Of a DNA stretch of 64,000 bases, positions 13,865 to 26,400 are shown piece by piece (position 1 is the first letter of the stretch; each line of letters begins with the position of its first letter). A program made the translations under genes and the position numbers. The stretch spans positions 26,212,317-26,276,316 of the forward strand of contig CM060202.1 of NCBI GenBank assembly GCA_030562195.1, written 5' to 3'. This stretch comes from Nipponacmea schrenckii. Taxonomy: Eukaryota; Mollusca; Gastropoda; Lottiidae. The notes below the pieces were generated by a model. That model ran no database searches. It was not told where the DNA came from and worked only from the letters and a program-made list of their open reading frames with translations.

Positions 13865-14035
13865 ATGGTTAAAAAATTTGAAACTAGTCTGGGAAATAAG
13901 TGTTCCTCGGCGAAATTATTCATAAGAGTTTGAAACGCCCGGGAAAAAAGGGTTCGTCTGCGAAATCATTTAAAGTTGACACTAGCCCGAGAAATAAGTT
14001 TTCATCTGCGAAATCATTTATTGAAGGTTGAAAAA
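13865..14035. repeat. Three-copy approximately 55-bp repeat just upstream of the transporter gene
   Basis: Three diverged copies each contain a core like gggaaataagt, then ttc(c/g/a)tc and gcgaaat(c/t)att. The block ends about 175 bp before the ATG at 14212, so it lies in or next to the promoter. Confidence 0.6.
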
Positions 14036-14211
14036 AGTTTTGCGAAAACTTCGAACGTTCGGTGAAGAATTGTATTTAAACTTGGATTTTAATCACTGGT
14101 CGAAATATTGTGTGGTAGTAAACTAAATAGGAAGGGACGTGAAGAGTTTCGAATAGCAAGTAGCAAGAATAGTGCTTTGGTGCTAGTGCAATTCTGATTG
14201 ACAACGTGAAG

Positions 14212-17200
14212 ATGGCCAACAGTAACGACAAGGACGGTGGTTGGGCCTGGATGATAGTTATTGTTTCTAGCCTGTGTGCGGTCATTTGTTCTGGTCTAGG
14301 CATGGTTGGTGGAATATTTCAGGTGTTCTTTCTGGAACAGTTCAAAGAAAGCATTTCCTACACAGCGTGGGTGACGGCTTTGTTTTCTTCTTTGATGCAG
14401 CTTGCAGGTAAGCTCTTTTATTAAAGCACTTGTCTGACTATTACGTTAAGGCCTAATAGCGATAGTAAAAACAGCCAAGTTTTAGGGAATTGCAAAAAAC
14501 AGCAGGGTCTACTGAAATAGCGGAAAACGATAATCAGGGGTACCGATTTACATTGAGCCTCTTTTAACGACATTTTAGTGTAAATGATGGAAATTCAGAA
14601 TAACTTCATTTTGGCTGTCGAACCTCTATGATGTTAGGTATAATTCATTGTTATTGTAGGTCCAGTAGCTAGTTTGGTAGCTAACTATTTTAGCTGTCGA
14701 ACCTCGGTGATGGTTGGAGGTATGTTGATGTCGTTTGGCCTGGTGCTCAGTAGTTTTGGAAACAGTATAGAGTATCTTATGATAACATTCGGAATTATAT
14801 CAGGTGAGAAAGGGGAGAGGTACTTTATCTAGATTTTACAAAGTTTTAGGAATATAATGCAACCAATTTATCCAAATACTTAAAGAACTGCCACAGCATG
14901 TCAAAAGGAAATGTAGCGGGTTTAGTTTAATGCGAGTTAAGACCATGTCAAAACGAAGTGTAGTGGGTTTAGTTTAATACGAGTTAAGACCATGTCAAAA
15001 CTAAGTGTAGTGGGTTTAGTTTAATACGGGATAAGACCATGTCAAAAAGTTGTGTATTGGTCAATAAAACCATGTCAAAACGAAGTGTAATGGGGATAGT
15101 TTAATACGAGTTAAGACCATGTCAAGAAATGTAGTGGGTTTCGTTTAATACGGGATAAGACCATGTCAAAAGGAAATGTAGCAGGTTAAGTTTAATACGG
15201 GATAAGACCATATCAAAACGAAGTGTGATGGGCTTAGTTTGAACGTTTATATACCATATACCAGTAGTATATCAGCCAATTGTGTTCTGTTATTTAACTT
15301 ATGTCTAAGGACCGTAAAACGCCTTTCAATTCATTTTCTGTGGTATATTTGCAGGTCTAGGGTTGGGTCTGGTCTATACCCCGTCAATTATCATAATCCA
15401 TTACTATTTCCATGCTAAACGGAATGTAATGACGGGTGTGGTAATGTCGGCGTCTGGTGTTGGAATCTTTGCTGCTCCCTTACTATCAAGGCAAGTATCT
15501 AATTATGACTAATGTCCGTCACAGATTGATAATTTGTTTTAAATACTTCAATATAGGCCATTGGTTCCCAGTCTTTTTTCGGCCCTCAGAACCTATAGGT
15601 ATGATTTAAACCCCACCAATTCCCAATAACAATGGACATTAAAACAAGTCCTGGGGCCTTATTCTCGAAAACTTAAGATAAAATCAATATTTACGAAAGT
15701 ACTGTAATCTGATTGGGTAAATTTAAAGGGGCCCAGGCTTTATTTTTTTCGGACAATCATCCGACAGCCTCAAACACATGAAATCTTTTGGTTAGCTAAT
15801 CAGAAATAGTCCACAGAGCTTACCTTTGAAATTTGAGCCTTCAAATCCATGTGTATTCATAATTATCCGTGTTTGAAAAATCATAATGACTTAAGAAATT
15901 ACGAACGTCCCGCCATATTGGAAAACGGTTCGTCTTGATAATCAAAGAGTTATCCTTCCCGTCGTGCAATAGCGGTCATCTATATAAACAGACTACAACG
16001 CATTTTTCAATTGTAGACTTTGTCAACAGGACACACAATTTTCAGACTGACTGGAGACCAGCCGCGTACAGCACGGAAAAAAAAATGAAAAGTGAAATTT
16101 TTTGTTTGAGGCATATTTCAAGGTATTTTGCGATTTTCTCAGAGCTTGAATATTTCTGAGGACTGTTTAAATGTAACAAAGGCCCAAAACGACCCCTAAA
16201 AATCAAGCCTGGGCCCCTTTAATATTCATTTTAGTTTGGACCACACAGATGACCACAAAAATCATTTTAAAGTCAGTCTCGAAATTTTAAATAAGATAAA
16301 ATCCATAATTTATAAAAAAAGATTTATCAATCTAATTGGACAACAAAACTAAATTGAAAAATTGATTTGCGTGATTGATCAATCAGATGACGGGAGCCTT
16401 AACATCATTTTAAAGTTATGTTAACGAGAATTAGGTCCATGAAGTCCTGACACCATACGAAGATAGATTTTTCACTTACAACAATTAATCAGACCCTGTT
16501 ACCCCGCCTCACACTTCTCAATTGGTATCTTAAGTGGTACCGGTTGTGTGGACCATTTCCTGACCCTGCTCCCATCTCTGATCTCACCTAATAATTCATA
16601 AAACCTACTGACGTTGACCGTTGAATCTTTAATTTAGGTATCTTCTGGACAATTTCAACTGGAGGGAAACCATGGTCATTCTCGCAGGAACCTCGCTTCA
16701 ATTCTGTGTTTGCGGAGCAGTGATGTTCCCGATTCATGAACCAACAGCCATTTCATGCACCAAAAAAATCCTGAAACTGGTCTGTCCTGGAAAGGGGAAG
16801 CAACCCGTAAGCAATGCGCAAGAACATTTGAAATTAGAGCGTGATGATGACGTTGTAGCTGATAAAGTCTCAAAAAACGAATATTGCCAAATAGTTGAAA
16901 AGGAACCATTTTTAGAAATTCCGACCAAAATAAACGAAAAGGAGGTCCAATCAAAACAGTTTCTTGATGTGACGGATTCGAATATTTTAAAATCTATAGA
17001 TTCGGTGTCTCTGGGTAGTCAACTGTTTTTATCAAAAAGGTCGGGATTAAACGTTGACGTGTCTACACCAAAACCCTTCTTTCTCAGGAATAAACAATTC
17101 ATAGTGTTTTGTATCAGTCTACTATTTATGAATGCCGGTATTGGAAGTGTGCTTATACACTTTCCTCATTTATGTGAGTCTAAAGGTGCTTCAAAAAGTG

Positions 17201-18573
17201 ACGTAGCCTTAGCTTTATCTACCAATGGACCTGTGTTGGTGGCTTCTCGTGTTATAGTCGGGGCTTTAGGCAATGCTGATAACGTGGATTTCTTGGCCGT
17301 GTATATCTCTCTAAAAGCACTGTCTGGAATATTTGTGTGTATAATTCCACTATTTGAGTATAGTATGGGATTCAGCGTGGGTACTATGGTTATTCTGGCT
17401 TTAACTTGTGGTGGCTCCGATTCGCTAACAGTTGGTCTGACTTTAGATTGTGTTGGCTTCGACCAGTTTGCAGTTGCTGTAGGTGTTCAGATGGTTTGTG
17501 CTGGAATCGGATATCTAATTGGTCCACCCTTTGTAGGTAAGGGTCTTCTTTCTGCAGGCAACTGTTCTGCATCTGTTTATGCTAATGCGGATGGACCATG
17601 CTATGCAATTTGCCATAAGGGACAATGTCGCCAAAATGGTAGAATATCAATACAGTTGAAAAAAAGAAGATTATCGGATTTCATTGCATTATAATTAATG
17701 AGAAAGGGCTGCTCACAAAACTCTAACAGTTTTACCCACATGCAAGTGGCGCGATGAACCAAGCATTTAATAAAACTCATTGTTATGAAATTCGAAACTG
17801 GGGAAGCTAAAATTCTTGGCTATGTTGAAATTTTTCAATGGCGATTCTTAAAAAGCACCTCAAATAATTAAACTACAAAAATGACATTTCGATATTCCAA
17901 GACTTTGTTATTGTAAAGCAGCTGACCACATGCAAGTTGTGACAGTATGCAATATGGATTTAATTCGATATCTTCGAAATATTAATTGATTTGTATGACT
18001 ATATTTGCAGGCTGGGTTGTTGATATAACGGGTTCTATAAACGCTGCCATGCTTATAGCAGGTATGTCTTTTCTCATTCGACAATTCTCAACGCAAGCAG
18101 GCTCATTAGCGGTGTCTCAGTGAGTTAGATGCCTTTTGCTAACTACCAAAGGTCTAATTCCGGTAAAGGACCCGATAATGCCTTCAGAGTTTACAACCTG
18201 GCTCTGCAGAAATATAGCGATGGCCAAATCATTAGGTTGTTAGGCCGATGGGGCCACATAATTGTCTCGTGGGCAAAGGGTGGGAGAAACACCAAGGCCA
18301 GTCAAATTTCTTGTGAATACTGTGAAGTCGGTTTTAGAATTATTGCATTGATGACATTACAGGAAGTTATTGCTTGTATCATAATTGTTTTAAAGATAAT
18401 ATTTTCCTTTTTTACTTGCAGGAGGTTTGGGAATTCTGTCGGCGTTAGTTTGTATGTTGATTCCCTTTCTAAAAGAAAAAGATTCACCTTCAATAGGTTA
18501 CCATCCTCACCGATGCGAGGAAAGTTTGGAAATCGACGAACCAAAAAAAATCATAAAAATTCCCTCAATCTGA
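14212..18573 (+). CDS. Monocarboxylate transporter-like protein (SLC16 family, MFS), complete
   Basis: Exons: 14212-14407, 14660-14803, 15355-15490, 16638-17536, 18011-18061, 18422-18573. All phases agree and predict 525 residues. SLC16 proteins are 12-helix plasma-membrane carriers for lactate, pyruvate, ketone bodies or other organic acids. The N-terminus (MANSNDKDGGWAWMIV) carries the family signature D-G-G-W-[GA]-W at the start of helix 1, and helix 5 is followed by NFNWRETMVILAG. A long cytoplasmic loop (about residues 195-310, acidic and basic clusters) separates helices 6 and 7, as in the family; the C-terminal tail is short. Arg363 in VLVASRVIVG fits the conserved helix-8 Arg of MCT1, but the Asp four residues earlier is Leu, so proton-lactate coupling like MCT1 is doubtful and an orphan-type MCT is likelier. 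Intron 3 (15491-16637) has a GC donor. Substrate unknown. Confidence 0.93.
14895..15245. repeat. Approximately 47-bp satellite in transporter intron 2
   Basis: About seven units containing gtgggtttagtttaatacga and gttaagaccatgtcaaaacg. Read in reverse complement it matches the satellite at 9545-10506 (cccactac, then tttagtttaa / gaccatg equivalents), so both arrays belong to one family in opposite orientations. Confidence 0.9.
15653..16440. mobile_element. Older MITE interrupted by a TTAA element (transporter intron 3)
   Basis: The flanks of the TTAA element look like two halves of another MITE: gggccttattctcgaaaact at about 15654 on the left and gttaacgagaattaggtcc at about 16421 on the right, with the shared internal tct(a/g)attgg motif. 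An intact relative lies at 62969-63131. The younger element at 15723-16222 would have landed inside it. Confidence 0.5.
15723..16222 (+). mobile_element. 500-bp TTAA-flanked DNA transposon, copy 1
   Basis: The termini are TTAAAGGGGCCCAGGCTT and its inverted form ending GGGCCCCTTTAA, with only terminal inverted repeats and no intact ORF. The TTAA at each end is the probable target duplication. Nearly the same element lies in opposite orientation at 25330-25823, and its 3' part at 48689-48969. Confidence 0.85.
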
Positions 18574-18689
18574 GGCATGTTTTACAATTACTAAATTATG
18601 AAAGTTTTCTAGTCATCTAATTGGTCTGTCACTGAATTAAATTATAAATCCATCTTTACTAGCCAATCAAATACAAGTAACAGTATTTC

Positions 18690-19025
18690 TTAAAGGGACA
18701 CTGGGCCTTAGCATGGACATAGAATTTTAGTCCTCAAGAATTATCAATATGAGTATATATTCATCAGTGAACCTACCTGGTGTCATAAAGAACCCTTAAA
18801 AATCTGGAAAACTCACAAAACTAAGTCATTTTTTAAAAACGCTTAATCAATGTATTTTCAATAATCAACTGCATCTTTATGTATAAGTACTTAGTTCTTT
18901 GGATATTTATTTATTTTTGTATGTTATTTATGGCAGCAGGTATATTTCTGATGAATATAGCTCTTATTGGCCAAGTTTATACTTTTGAAATTTTATGTTC
19001 ATTCTCAGACCTATTATCCATTTAA
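18690..19025. mobile_element. TTAA-flanked palindromic MITE (336 bp)
   Basis: Starts TTAAAGGGACACTGGGCCTT and ends GACCTATTATCCATTTAA. The two halves are near-complementary (catagaattttag / attttatgttcattc; gagtatatattcatcagtg / gatgaatatagctc). It sits 117 bp after the transporter stop codon and may lie in its 3' UTR. No ORF. Confidence 0.8.
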
Positions 19026-19419
19026 ATAAAATCGAAATTGAAACTGGATTGTGATTGGATAACAAAACTAAATTTAAAATCAATTGTTATAATTGGCCAA
19101 TAAAATGAAGCACTATCACCATCATAAGTCAAGTTTTCAATTCTAAGGCCTTTGATTTTTTATATTCGGTTGGTTGTTCTCCAATCCTATTCATGAATCC
19201 AAAAATGGCATTTAATAACATTAACAGACTGGAGCATAGATATACTCAGCTGAGCAACAACGTTTATTCCTTGTTTTCACCGTAGTATATATTAGATGGT
19301 CAGTTGTTAATTTTTATTATGTAATTTGAATTACTTGATAACGATAAGAGAATACTTATTGAAACGTAGCAGTATAAATAAACAAATTGGAAATTGTCTC
19401 CAACCACACCTTATGATTG

Positions 19420-19625
19420 ATGTGTGGCAATATGTGTGGCAATATGTTTGGCAAGATGATGTGTGGCAAGGTGATGTGTGGCAAGATGATGTGTGGCAAG
19501 ATGATGTGTGGCAAGATGATGAGTGGCAAGATGATGCGTGGCAAGATGATGTGTGGCAAGATGATGTGTGGCAAGGTGATGTGTGGCAAGATGATGTATG
19601 GCAAGAGGATGTGTGGGAAGATGTG
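19420..19625. repeat. 15-bp minisatellite (gatgatgtgtggcaa)
   Basis: About 13 clean units with few substitutions. The unit length of 15 keeps every frame open, producing repetitive WQDDV-type or CHTSS-type translations that are not genes. Such homogeneity suggests recent expansion and likely length polymorphism. Confidence 0.97.
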
Positions 19626-19722
19626 TGTAAAGATTGTCCAGGATTACCAAAAACATTTACATGTGGTAATAGACTGATTTGACAGGGTTCGCTAACTTCC
19701 TGTGCCTGGAATATCTTGACCA

Positions 19723-20022
19723 ATTGAGTCCTGCATCTGAAGTCAATGAATATTTTTTAAAGAAATTAAAACACTTTTTTATAATGTTATTTTTCTAAAT
19801 CTTATATCACCTCACTGCAGTCGAAAGAATAGCGATGTATGTTTGAAAAGGACTGTAAAGAGGTTTTCTAAAATTGAGTCCTGCATCTGAAGTCAATGAA
19901 TATTTTACAGAATTAAAACACTTTTTTTTGTAATGTTATTTTTTCTAAAGCTTTTACTAGCTCACTGCAGTCGAAAGAATGGCGAGGTATGTTTGAAAAG
20001 GACTGTAAAGAGGTTTTCTAAA
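19723..20022. repeat. 150-bp direct tandem duplication
   Basis: Two adjacent copies, 19723-19872 and 19873-20022, both running from attgagtcctgcatctgaag to gtaaagaggttttctaaa, with a handful of differences (rtatcacct/actagctc, agcgatg/ggcgagg). Non-coding; between the transporter and the PNP gene. Confidence 0.93.
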
Positions 20023-20477
20023 AATTGTGTTTGTATCACTGACACTGACATTGTATCCCGACATGATCTTATTAACCCCATTAAACCCACAGGGCCTACT
20101 GACTATTGTTATATGTGGACACGATAGGACACTGGTAGCACCAATTTGCACCATTCAAATTTTCAAAGACACTTTTGCGGTGGCTGCATCCTACTATCCA
20201 TGGCATTGCTGTACGATTGATAAGGCTATGGAAAACGCAGACTATTCTTGTGAAAAACTTCAGAAGACCCAGATATCCAGGAAAAACTTTAAACAAGGGT
20301 GTTTATAAAATAAGGAATACTTTATCTATTAAGGAAAGAAACACCAAAATCGAATATTGATAAAAATCTGTGTCCAAAAGGAGAAATAATTTGGGACCTC
20401 TCCTTGAATCGGTAAAAAAAATGGAAAAATAAAACAATTCTGACGACATTTTGGTCCTATACAATAATAAAAAAGAT

Positions 20478-23400
20478 CTACAGAGAAAGGAGTAAAGCCT
20501 TCATATAACTTGCTGCAGCCAAGGAAGCAAAACACTGCCATTCCTTATTGTGTCCGTCTTGATAATCGCTCATACCTCGAACAACCAGTACACTGTTGAT
20601 GTTGGTTTTCTCCAAACGTTCAAAAATGTCCGAATATCCGGAGTCGTAACATTTTATGTTGAATTGTTTGGCGAAATCCATACGCAGATCGTTTGCTTTA
20701 GAAACTTGCTTACTTCCGGCCACTAACCCATACAAAACGCGCGTATGTCCGTCTGTGTAATGCACGTCTGCTGGTCGAGGATGGTCGCATTCGATAATAG
20801 TTCCGTCAGGTTGAGTGTAATATAACCGATCCGTTCGAATTGACGGTCTGTGAAAATTGGATTCTTGTCCTTTCAAAGTGTCTAAGGATTCTTCCATAAT
20901 GGATACCCACTCTGGAGAACGACCTTTCATTGCTTCCGTTTCCTGGCGTAAGGATTTGACCGCGCTACTTAGAGTTTGGTCTGTTGAGCTAAAAGTTTTA
21001 GTCGCGTATTTATATCCCAGTCCTGGTAGCTGTTCAACTTTTGAACAGTTTATATACACTTTACTACTATTATTGACAACCGAGACTACGACATCACCCA
21101 GACGTACATGTTTCTGGTAGTCACTATAAGAAGGCACTGCCCCGCCCACTCCAACCAATAATACATGCTGTATGCCTCTGAAATTTTCTGAAAAAAGAAT
21201 TTCAGAAAATGTATCGGACCAACTCATGCGGAAAAGAAACAGTATGTTCCGAGGCATACAATGAACACAAAACTTAACTTGACAGGATCTAGAATAGCGG
21301 TAAAAGGAGAAGGCTAGAAGGGAGTATTTTTAAAATGATTTGGATGGGATGGGAATGTATAAACCGAGGCACAATGTGCTACAAGCTGTGCATGTTAAAG
21401 ACATCTCAATAGTTGGAAATGGAAAAGAGTAAGGTAAATGCCGCTGTATGGACAAAATTTCCCTCGGTGCACTATGCACGGCGTTGTCCACCTTCATTAG
21501 CTCATTAAGTGATGAAGAGTAGGATGTAAAACTCCATGCATTTAATTTAAATTTCTAATTTAATATCGTGAAGAATAACTTACTGTATAATTTATGGATG
21601 GTGTCTTCGGCCAATGTTTGGTCATCTTGTAGTTCACTATGTTGAGATAATTTACACGATACAACCCGTTGTTTACCTATCTTACCTATTGTATACACCT
21701 CACTATCACCTGAAATAATACATCGAGTCCCTGTGATATATCACATCTTAAATTGGATTGTCTCCCTTAGGCGCCTTTCTCAAAAAGGTAATACCTCTAT
21801 GGCATTTTTTCACTGAGAAAAAAAAAACGCCGAAAGCATGTAACACATAAGTGTCTCATACGAACAAATAGACCCTTTCCATAACAACGGTTCGACTTTT
21901 CACCAACGCCAGGCAAGTCCGGGTGGAAAATTGGTAAATTAGCCCTATTCAAAAAATGTAAATTTAGACATCAAACGCTTTTATTCCAATATTGGCGAAG
22001 AACTTAACGAGGAATGGTTGCTGTTTCGCACAAGCCACCTGTTGTGCTGTCGATGTCTTGATAACCTTTTTATTATTATTCATTGCTTGATAAAGACCGA
22101 GAACGCTTGTTGAAACGTCGCTCAAATAAAGTTAGTAATTGTATTCCATAAGAAATTGTTTATTTTATCCAACACCTTTACTAAATGCCATTTAGAGATT
22201 ATGAGGTGCTAACATATTTTCAGAATATTCAATGTCAATTTCAGAAAATTCCAACCCTTCTTTCCCAGAACCTGGCAACTGATGCAAATATTGTCCATGA
22301 TTCCCTTTTTCGTTATTAAATATAAAATGACGCATCTTAACTTAATAATTGATACGGATAAATAAAGTGAATAATTTCCAACCATTTGCTTCCATAAAAC
22401 AGAAATAATTTGAATACGTACCTTCTTTGGAATGAATTAAATATGTTATTTTGTTATCAATCATGGCGTCGACGGCCAGTTTTTCACAATATAAAGATGT
22501 AACTATTGCTATGTTTATTTTCTCTTTACTCGAAAACTTAGGTACTTCGTCTACTATGTTCAAATCTGAAAAAAAAAAGATTTAATGAAAGATACCGAGA
22601 CACTTAAAATCTGTAGAGTGAACGATTTGTTAACCCAGTTTTTCTAAAGATGATGAAAAGGGAATGGTTACAAAACAAAAAATTCGGATTGAATTTATAA
22701 CGCTCTTAAGTCTTATACTATAGCGCCCGTATTTACTAATAGCCACTACACAGTATCGGGATGCGAATTGCAAGCTAGGGAATCTGGATGGGACGAGACG
22801 AGAAATCCACAAGAAATAAACAATGTATGAAACATTGTCAGGAACGAAGTGACGGGTGTAAGGGTAAAGGGGAGAGGGGGAGGGGGGCGTACTAAACCAC
22901 TTACCGTGTTTAACAATTTCTTCATCTGTGGGAATTCTCACCCACGACCCGTCACCAAATTCTCGGATCAATCCCCGTTTCTGTAGATCTTTTAGTCCCA
23001 CCATTGCCGGTATCATGTTACTCTTCTCGATTTTACATAATCTACAAATACAGAATAAATCAGACAACCCGATAACACTACCCGCCTCTTTGGATGACCA
23101 CAAAAATTGAAATTAAATTCGGCCTAAGTGAGTAGTCAAAACTATTCATATAACTAATTAATAATCCATTACTAAGTAAAAATCGATCAAACTAGGTATT
23201 AATCCATTACTGAGTAATAATCCATTATTAAGTAATAATCCATTGCTTAGTAATTTTCAAACACGCTTTGAATATCTTGACTTTGTAAAGATGTATAAGA
23301 TGAAGTTCGTAATAGACATTGTGAAGATGACCGTGACATTGTGAAGATGACCGTGGCATTATGAAGATGACCGTGACATTATGAAGATGACCGTGACATT

Positions 23401-26400
23401 ATGAAGATGATCGTGACATTATGAAGATGACCATGACATTGTGAAGAAGGCCGTGACATTGTGAAGATGACCTTGACATTGTGACGATGACATTGACATT
23501 GTGTAGATGATATCAAGAAGAGTAAGTATGTTGTTACCTGAACAAAGTATCTGCTGAAAGGCTGTTAGGATAAGCATCTTCGAGTTTTAACAACATTCTC
23601 TCTTTTTTCGCTATCCATAAGATCTTGGAGATGACTTTGGCTTTTTTCGCTTCTTTAATCGGATCCTTCTTTTTAGCTAATAAGACAAATTGAAAACATT
23701 ACTATATAGCTAAGGACCTCACAGCGAGTAGGGGTGGTTGGAAGGTTTATCAGCAACTAGGGTTTGAATCTCCACCCAGCCCAAATGTAACTTCCTTAAG
23801 TGGCAATAATTAACTGGACACAATTATATGCATAGCAGCATAATACATGTAATTACTTTTATAAATAACTTGCGACTTTTCGAAGGCAGTATTGATTTAT
23901 TATATTTCCACCAGTATATTTGGTGATAGACGTCTATACCAATAGTCCCAGGTAAAGGTGACATTTTATTATCTGTCAAGTTTTAATTATCCACACGGTG
24001 CCTGAAACTCCAGATCTCAATGAATACTTACGTTTATTTTCGTCTGGGTATTCATCTGAAGATAAAAAGAAAATTGATAAAGTTAGTTTTAATAGTGCAC
24101 AATAATGAATTGCATATTAGATAAGCGTGTTGGCGAAATTTTTAACATTTTGATGGTTAGATTATTCTTTGGTCGATTAGAAAAGACTTTTCAACCATTT
24201 AAATTGCAGGAACAAGAAATCTAACCACATAGACAAACTATCTTTTGGTATTTTACGCCAATGTAAATTGTTGAAACGTTGTGTACAATAAAACTAAGGA
24301 GTAATATACAATATAAACTAGTGATGACAATGTAAATTGCCGAAACCTTGTAAACGATAAAACTTAGGAGTCTTACTTAAGAGTCTGAGATGCTAGCTTA
24401 CCTATAATTTCAGTAAATTCCCACACGCCTTTTGATTTCCTACTGGTTGATACAGAAATACAGTTGAAGTTAAATCTTCTATTGGGTGGAATGGCCCAGT
24501 TGAGAAATCTACCGAATCCAATCTGATCACCTTTACCGACCTCCAGACGATGGTCTTTCCAGCTGATCCAGAACTGCCGAAGCTCATCCTCACTCAGAAG
24601 GTATGGCGTTTTAACCTGTGCTTTGACATTTCCCAAAGATCCGTCCCTAATGCAGGAAACCATGTTTCCATCACAACCAAGAGCAATTTCAAACGTTTTG
24701 CGGTCGACATCACCATATATTGCACTCAATGCAACATGGGCATTTTCAGACGCTTTTACAGCTAAACAAACGGATGTTTTGTTTGAAATGGTCACTTCCG
24801 GTACAAATTGGTAGGTGTAACAGTTGGGAGTAAAGACACTAATAAAGCTCTCTAAAAAAGAAGACGACAAAATCTGTATGAGACACATACGAGGTAATTA
24901 GGTATCATGTATCATTGACGGTAGAAAAAGATGATAGCGCCAGATATTGGGGAATATAGTAATGCTTCTATCAATACATAACAACGGCTGAGCTATCCAC
25001 AGCGGGATTATTTGATTTTACGAGCAAAATACACAATGGCGGTTCTATCAGGTGTAAGGACGGGGTTTTGGGTCGGTAAAATGGGGAGAAAGGGTGGTTA
25101 AGATGAGATGATAAACCACTTACGGACTGGTCCAAAAAAATCATCACCATCTTCATTTGATTCCACCACCTCCAGTTCAACTCGTTCTATTTGTTTATAT
25201 TCTCGCAGGACTACTAAAGCTTTCTTAACGAAACCAATGTAATCTGAAAGAATTGTACATACAAATACCACAAAGGAAGCTAACACAACACAAATACAGA
25301 TCTCTTTGGTTGTGAGCTTGGCAAGTGTTTTAAAGGGCCCAGGCTGGATTTTTAGGGGTCGTTTTGGGCCTTTGTTACATTTAAACAGTCCTCAGAAATA
25401 TTCAAGCTCTGAGAAAATCGCAAAATACCTTGAAATATGCCTCAAACAAAAAATTTCACTTTTCATTTTTTTTCCGTGCTGTACGCGGCTGGTCTCCAGT
25501 CAGTCTGACAATTGTGTGTCCTGTTGACAAAGACTACAATTGAAAAATGCGTTGTAGTCTATTTATATAGATGACCGCTATTGCACGACGGGAAGGATAA
25601 CTCTTTTATTATCAAGACGAACCGTTTTCCAATATGGCGGGACGTTCGTAATTTCTTAAGTCATTATGATTTTTCAAACACGGATAATTATGGATACACA
25701 TGGATTTGAAGGCTCAAATTTCAAAGGTAAGCTCTGTAGACTATTTCTGATTAGCTAACCAAAAGATTTCATGTGTTTGAGGCTGTCGATTGTCCGAAAC
25801 AAATAAAGCCTGGTCCACTTTAAATCAGAATTTTTGTAAATTTCTTCCTGTTTCGCCTTTAGTAAAGACACTAATAATAGTCTCTGAATAAAAGAACTCG
25901 ACAAATCTGATTGAGATGCATAAGCGGCAACACTGCATCATTCCAAACAGAAACATTTGCATATTCTATCGTGTTTCACTTTTGCAGGTAAAGCACAGAT
26001 AATGTCCACAAAACAAAAATGACTAAAACCTACTTTTTGGTTTAGGGTTGATGACTTCCCGAAAATATTCCGACATGACGTTGTTTTTATTGACTGGACC
26101 ATTTCGTGACACAAACCAGAATCGAATGGTCCACGAATCCTGTGTCGAGTCGCCATTTTGAGTTTGTAGCTTCTGGTGGATGACAGCCATGAACTCCAAC
26201 CTTCCGTCTGATTGTCGAACATCGTCCATTGCTGAAAAATATAACAAAAACAAGCCTTTATTCCAAGTCGACCCAGCTATACATTGGTAAGGATAATCCT
26301 TGATAGATGTCAAAGGTGTTGATCAAGGACCAGCTAGTAGAGAGATTCCTCAAAAATCTAATTTGTTAAAAATCCGTGTTTCTTTCTCCAGTCTAATGAT

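Noticed and set aside
19326..19723. Overlapping open frames of 80-130 codons on both strands
   Set aside because: Produced by the 15-bp unit gatgatgtgtggcaa; all frames repeat a 5-residue motif.
24373..24888. Start codon at 24888 as an independent farnesoic acid methyltransferase gene
   Set aside because: The region upstream of 24851 is intron with a clear acceptor, and phases connect to the upstream and downstream exons.
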